Below are positions 24,845 to 25,834 of a DNA stretch of 25,834 bases, piece after piece (the first letter of the stretch is position 1; each line of letters starts with the position of its first letter). Source of the stretch: Firmicutes bacterium CAG:341 (lineage in GTDB: Bacteria > Bacillota > Clostridia > Oscillospirales > Acutalibacteraceae); the NCBI GenBank assembly GCA_000434995.1, contig FR895338.1:86181-112014 (forward strand). Direction: 5' to 3'. The notes under the pieces were generated by a model. It was not told the DNA's origin, did not search any database, and saw nothing but the letters and a program-made list of their open reading frames with translations. A program made the translations under genes and the position numbers.

Positions 24845-24953
24845 TATTTATTTTAAATTACTTGATGTGCAATCTTTGTTTAAACCCCTCAACATCAGGA
24901 TTTTCAGCTTTTTTCGACTTCCGACAGGTCAATATAAAAAGAAGCCGACACAA

Positions 24954-25067
24954 ATAGGAAAATGCTTGCCGTCCATTGAGCGACACATCTGCGAAGTTCT
25001 TGTTTTGATCTATAATTTTAGAATAAATTATATCTAAAATCAAAAAAATATTTTATTGTATTTATTA
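24954..25067. other. Unique spacer between the two repeat copies
   Basis: About 114 bp of AT-rich sequence present only between the copies. On the minus strand it joins an open frame that continues into copy 1 and stops at 24858. The frame has only a TTG start without a ribosome binding site, so I do not call a gene. No tRNA, integrase or att-like repeat was seen in it. Confidence 0.5.
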
Positions 25068-25096
25068 TTGACAAATGCACATCGTTCTGCTATAAT
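25068..25096 (+). promoter_or_regulatory. Promoter of tRNA-Leu copy 2
   Basis: TTGACA (25068-25073), 17-bp spacer, TATAAT (25091-25096). Boxes are the same as copy 1; the spacer differs at three bases. Confidence 0.9.
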
Positions 25097-25109
25097 ACAT
25101 AGCGTTGAC

Positions 25110-25194
25110 GCGAGAGTGGCGGAATCGGCAGACGCGCACGTTTGAGGGGCGTGTGGGGCGACTCGTACGGGTTCAAGTCCCGTCTCTCGCACCA
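25110..25194 (+). tRNA. tRNA-Leu (GAG), copy 2
   Basis: Identical over all 85 nt to copy 1, including the GAG anticodon, long variable arm and encoded CCA. It has its own promoter and terminator, so both copies should be expressed. Confidence 0.95.
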
Positions 25195-25196
25195 AG

Positions 25197-25231
25197 AATA
25201 AGCAATACCCATTTGGGTATTGCTTATTTTT
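25197..25231 (+). terminator. Terminator of tRNA-Leu copy 2
   Basis: Same 15-bp stem and T-run as copy 1, beginning 2 bases after the CCA. Confidence 0.9.
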
Positions 25232-25256
25232 ATTGTTTCTTTGCTGAAGAGACAAC

Positions 25257-25333
25257 ATCAAAACGCCCTCGGCTTAGGTGACCGAGGGCGTTTCATAGTG
25301 CGCTGTGTACCGGTAATAGAATACCTGTGACAC
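25257..25333 (-). ncRNA. Candidate small RNA, copy 2
   Basis: Identical to copy 1 over the predicted RNA and its promoter. The 12-bp terminal stem is at 25261-25293. The only nearby change from copy 1 is one base just past the terminator. Confidence 0.45.
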
Positions 25334-25339
25334 AATTGT

Positions 25340-25368
25340 ATTTTAACTTTTACATTCTGTTTTGTCAA
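25340..25368 (-). promoter_or_regulatory. Promoter of candidate small RNA, copy 2
   Basis: Minus-strand TTGACA (25363-25368), 17-bp spacer, TAAAAT (25340-25345). Confidence 0.6.
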
Positions 25369-25455
25369 TATTTATTTTAAATTACTTGATGTGTAATCTT
25401 TGTTTTAAGCCCTCAACATCAGAATTTCCGGCTTTTTCCGACTTCCGACAGGTAA

Positions 25456-25493
25456 ATATAAAAAGAAGCCAACACAATTAAGTGTCAGCTTCT
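25456..25493 (-). terminator. Minus-strand terminator at the edge of repeat copy 2
   Basis: Stem 25464-25475 with 25482-25493: twelve pairs on the minus strand including two G-U, 6-nt loop, followed by TTTTTATATT. Only the left half of the plus-strand sequence exists in copy 1. It lies just beyond another terminator (25512-25544), so the two act in series. Confidence 0.65.
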
Positions 25494-25511
25494 GATTACT
25501 GATTTTGGGCA

Positions 25512-25544
25512 TAAAAATAGCACCTTACAAAAATGTAAAGTGCT
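25512..25544 (-). terminator. Terminator of the small minus-strand gene pair
   Basis: AGCACTTTACA/TGTAAGGTGCT pairs fully on the minus strand (one G-U, 4-nt loop) and is followed by ATTTTTA. It starts 10 bp after the stop of the 50-residue gene. On the plus strand the G-U becomes a C-A mismatch, so minus-strand use is favoured. Confidence 0.75.
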
Positions 25545-25553
25545 TTAATTACT

Positions 25554-25706
25554 TCATTTATTCATATTCTCTAAAAATTCCGATATGATTTTTCTTTGTT
25601 TTTCAGCCTCTTGTGGCGTTATTTTTTTCTCAGTTTCGCTTATTATTTTTTGAGGGTTAAATTTGTCATCAAATACATATTCACCCTTTGACGATTTCAA
25701 GTCCAT
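25554..25706 (-). CDS. Small hypothetical protein (50 aa)
   Basis: A 50-residue, lysine- and glutamate-rich protein beginning MDLKSSKGEYVFDD and ending KQRKIISEFLENMNK, probably helical in its second half. The ATG is preceded by AAGGTG at 6-nt spacing, and a terminator follows 10 bp after the stop, which together support a real gene despite its length. It overlaps the upstream partial gene by 26 bases in another frame. No family recognised. The pairing of two short overlapping genes resembles toxin-antitoxin or phage-type gene pairs, but nothing in the sequence proves that. Confidence 0.6.
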   Translation of the reverse strand: MDLKSSKGEYVFDDKFNPQKIISETEKKITPQEAEKQRKIISEFLENMNK

Positions 25707-25834
25707 ATTTTTCACCTTCATTTAATAATTCATTTGAAAAATCAATAATCAAGTAATAATCTTTTTCAACATTCAAATTAGGATATTTGTCTTTAAAATT
25801 ATCAATTGCATTTACAATAAATTCATTACATCCA
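25681..25834 (-). CDS. Hypothetical protein, C-terminal fragment (cut by window edge)
   Basis: Open frame entering from the right edge; 50 codons are visible, ending TGA at 25681. The fragment is acidic and helical-looking, with NEFIVNAIDNFKDKYPNL then DYYLIIDFSNELLNEGEKYG. It supplies the ribosome binding site and the overlap (26 bases) for the downstream 50-residue gene, so the two are probably translated together. No family recognised from this piece. Confidence 0.55.
   Translation of the reverse strand, partial: GCNEFIVNAIDNFKDKYPNLNVEKDYYLIIDFSNELLNEGEKYGLEIVKG

Larger units (their letters stand above)
24544..24953. repeat. 410-bp direct repeat, copy 1
   Basis: Nearly identical to 25068-25477 at an offset of 524 bp, with no gaps by eye. 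It spans the tRNA promoter, the tRNA, its terminator, the candidate minus-strand small RNA and its promoter, and an open-frame tail. Only one difference was seen between the tRNA promoter spacer and about 24861. About ten differences cluster in the last 90 bp and three in the tRNA promoter spacer. The right edge stops in the loop of a hairpin that is complete only in copy 2. Confidence 0.95.
25068..25477. repeat. 410-bp direct repeat, copy 2
   Basis: Second copy of the tRNA-Leu/small-RNA module. Its right edge continues into a complete terminator hairpin (25464-25493), which suggests that the copy 2 junction is the older one and that copy 1 was truncated in that hairpin's loop. Confidence 0.95.

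Noticed and set aside
24858..25043. Minus-strand 61-codon frame as a real gene
   Set aside because: The only upstream start is TTG without a ribosome binding site, and the copy 2 counterpart is cut by a stop just upstream. Kept as a possible remnant in findings only.
24586..25194. The two tRNA-Leu copies as attL/attR of an integrated element
   Set aside because: The shared segment covers the whole promoter-tRNA-downstream module, only about 114 bp separate the copies, and no integrase is present. A tandem duplication explains it better.
1..25834. CRISPR array or cas genes
   Set aside because: No regularly spaced short repeats were found; the only repeats are the two long tRNA modules.

Overview
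The window looks like chromosome of a low-GC, Gram-positive, endospore-forming anaerobe of the Clostridia, most likely Ruminococcaceae/Oscillospiraceae-like. This is inferred from gene content, AT-rich spacers, strong GGAGG-type ribosome binding sites and TTG starts; no taxonomic marker was searched. Dipicolinate synthase genes (dpaA-dpaB) point to sporulation. L-lactate dehydrogenase and acetate kinase fit a mixed-acid fermenter. A large cytoplasmic GH2 beta-galactosidase fits growth on galactosides.

Layout. 1-5106 (minus): a tightly packed run alaS, HIT protein, phosphoribosyltransferase, L-ldh, signal peptidase I, closed by a strong hairpin at 2-40. 5203-6718 (minus): acetate kinase (TTG start) and a small YdbC/PC4-like protein, ending in a hairpin. 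6832-7896 (plus): tmcAL, converging with 7883-14608 (minus), an apparent operon lacZ-comEC-holA-rnmV whose terminator is buried inside the 3' end of tmcAL. 14733-16912 (plus): a FemAB-like peptidoglycan bridge enzyme and an alanine racemase relative, converging on murC (minus) through a shared bidirectional terminator. 18446-19787 (plus): dpaA-dpaB, with a sigma-K-like promoter. 19784-24528 (plus): potA-potB-potC-potD polyamine uptake operon plus a HAD phosphatase, every junction overlapping.

24544-25834 is the non-routine part. A 410-bp module is present twice, 524 bp apart. Each copy holds a tRNA-Leu(GAG) with its own consensus promoter and terminator. On the opposite strand each copy also has a consensus promoter followed by about 75 nt ending in a 12-bp hairpin, a candidate duplicated small RNA convergent with the tRNA. 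The hairpin loop carries TCACCT, complementary to AGGTGA-type ribosome binding sites such as that of murC in this window. The window ends with two overlapping minus-strand genes of unknown function, one cut by the window edge.

Most of the window is ordinary housekeeping sequence. The points most worth checking are the duplicated tRNA/small-RNA module, the ComEC whose hydrolase domain appears degenerate, the PotD that seems anchored by a C-terminal membrane helix instead of a lipid, and the structured potA leader. No CRISPR array, rRNA, transposase or phage gene was seen.
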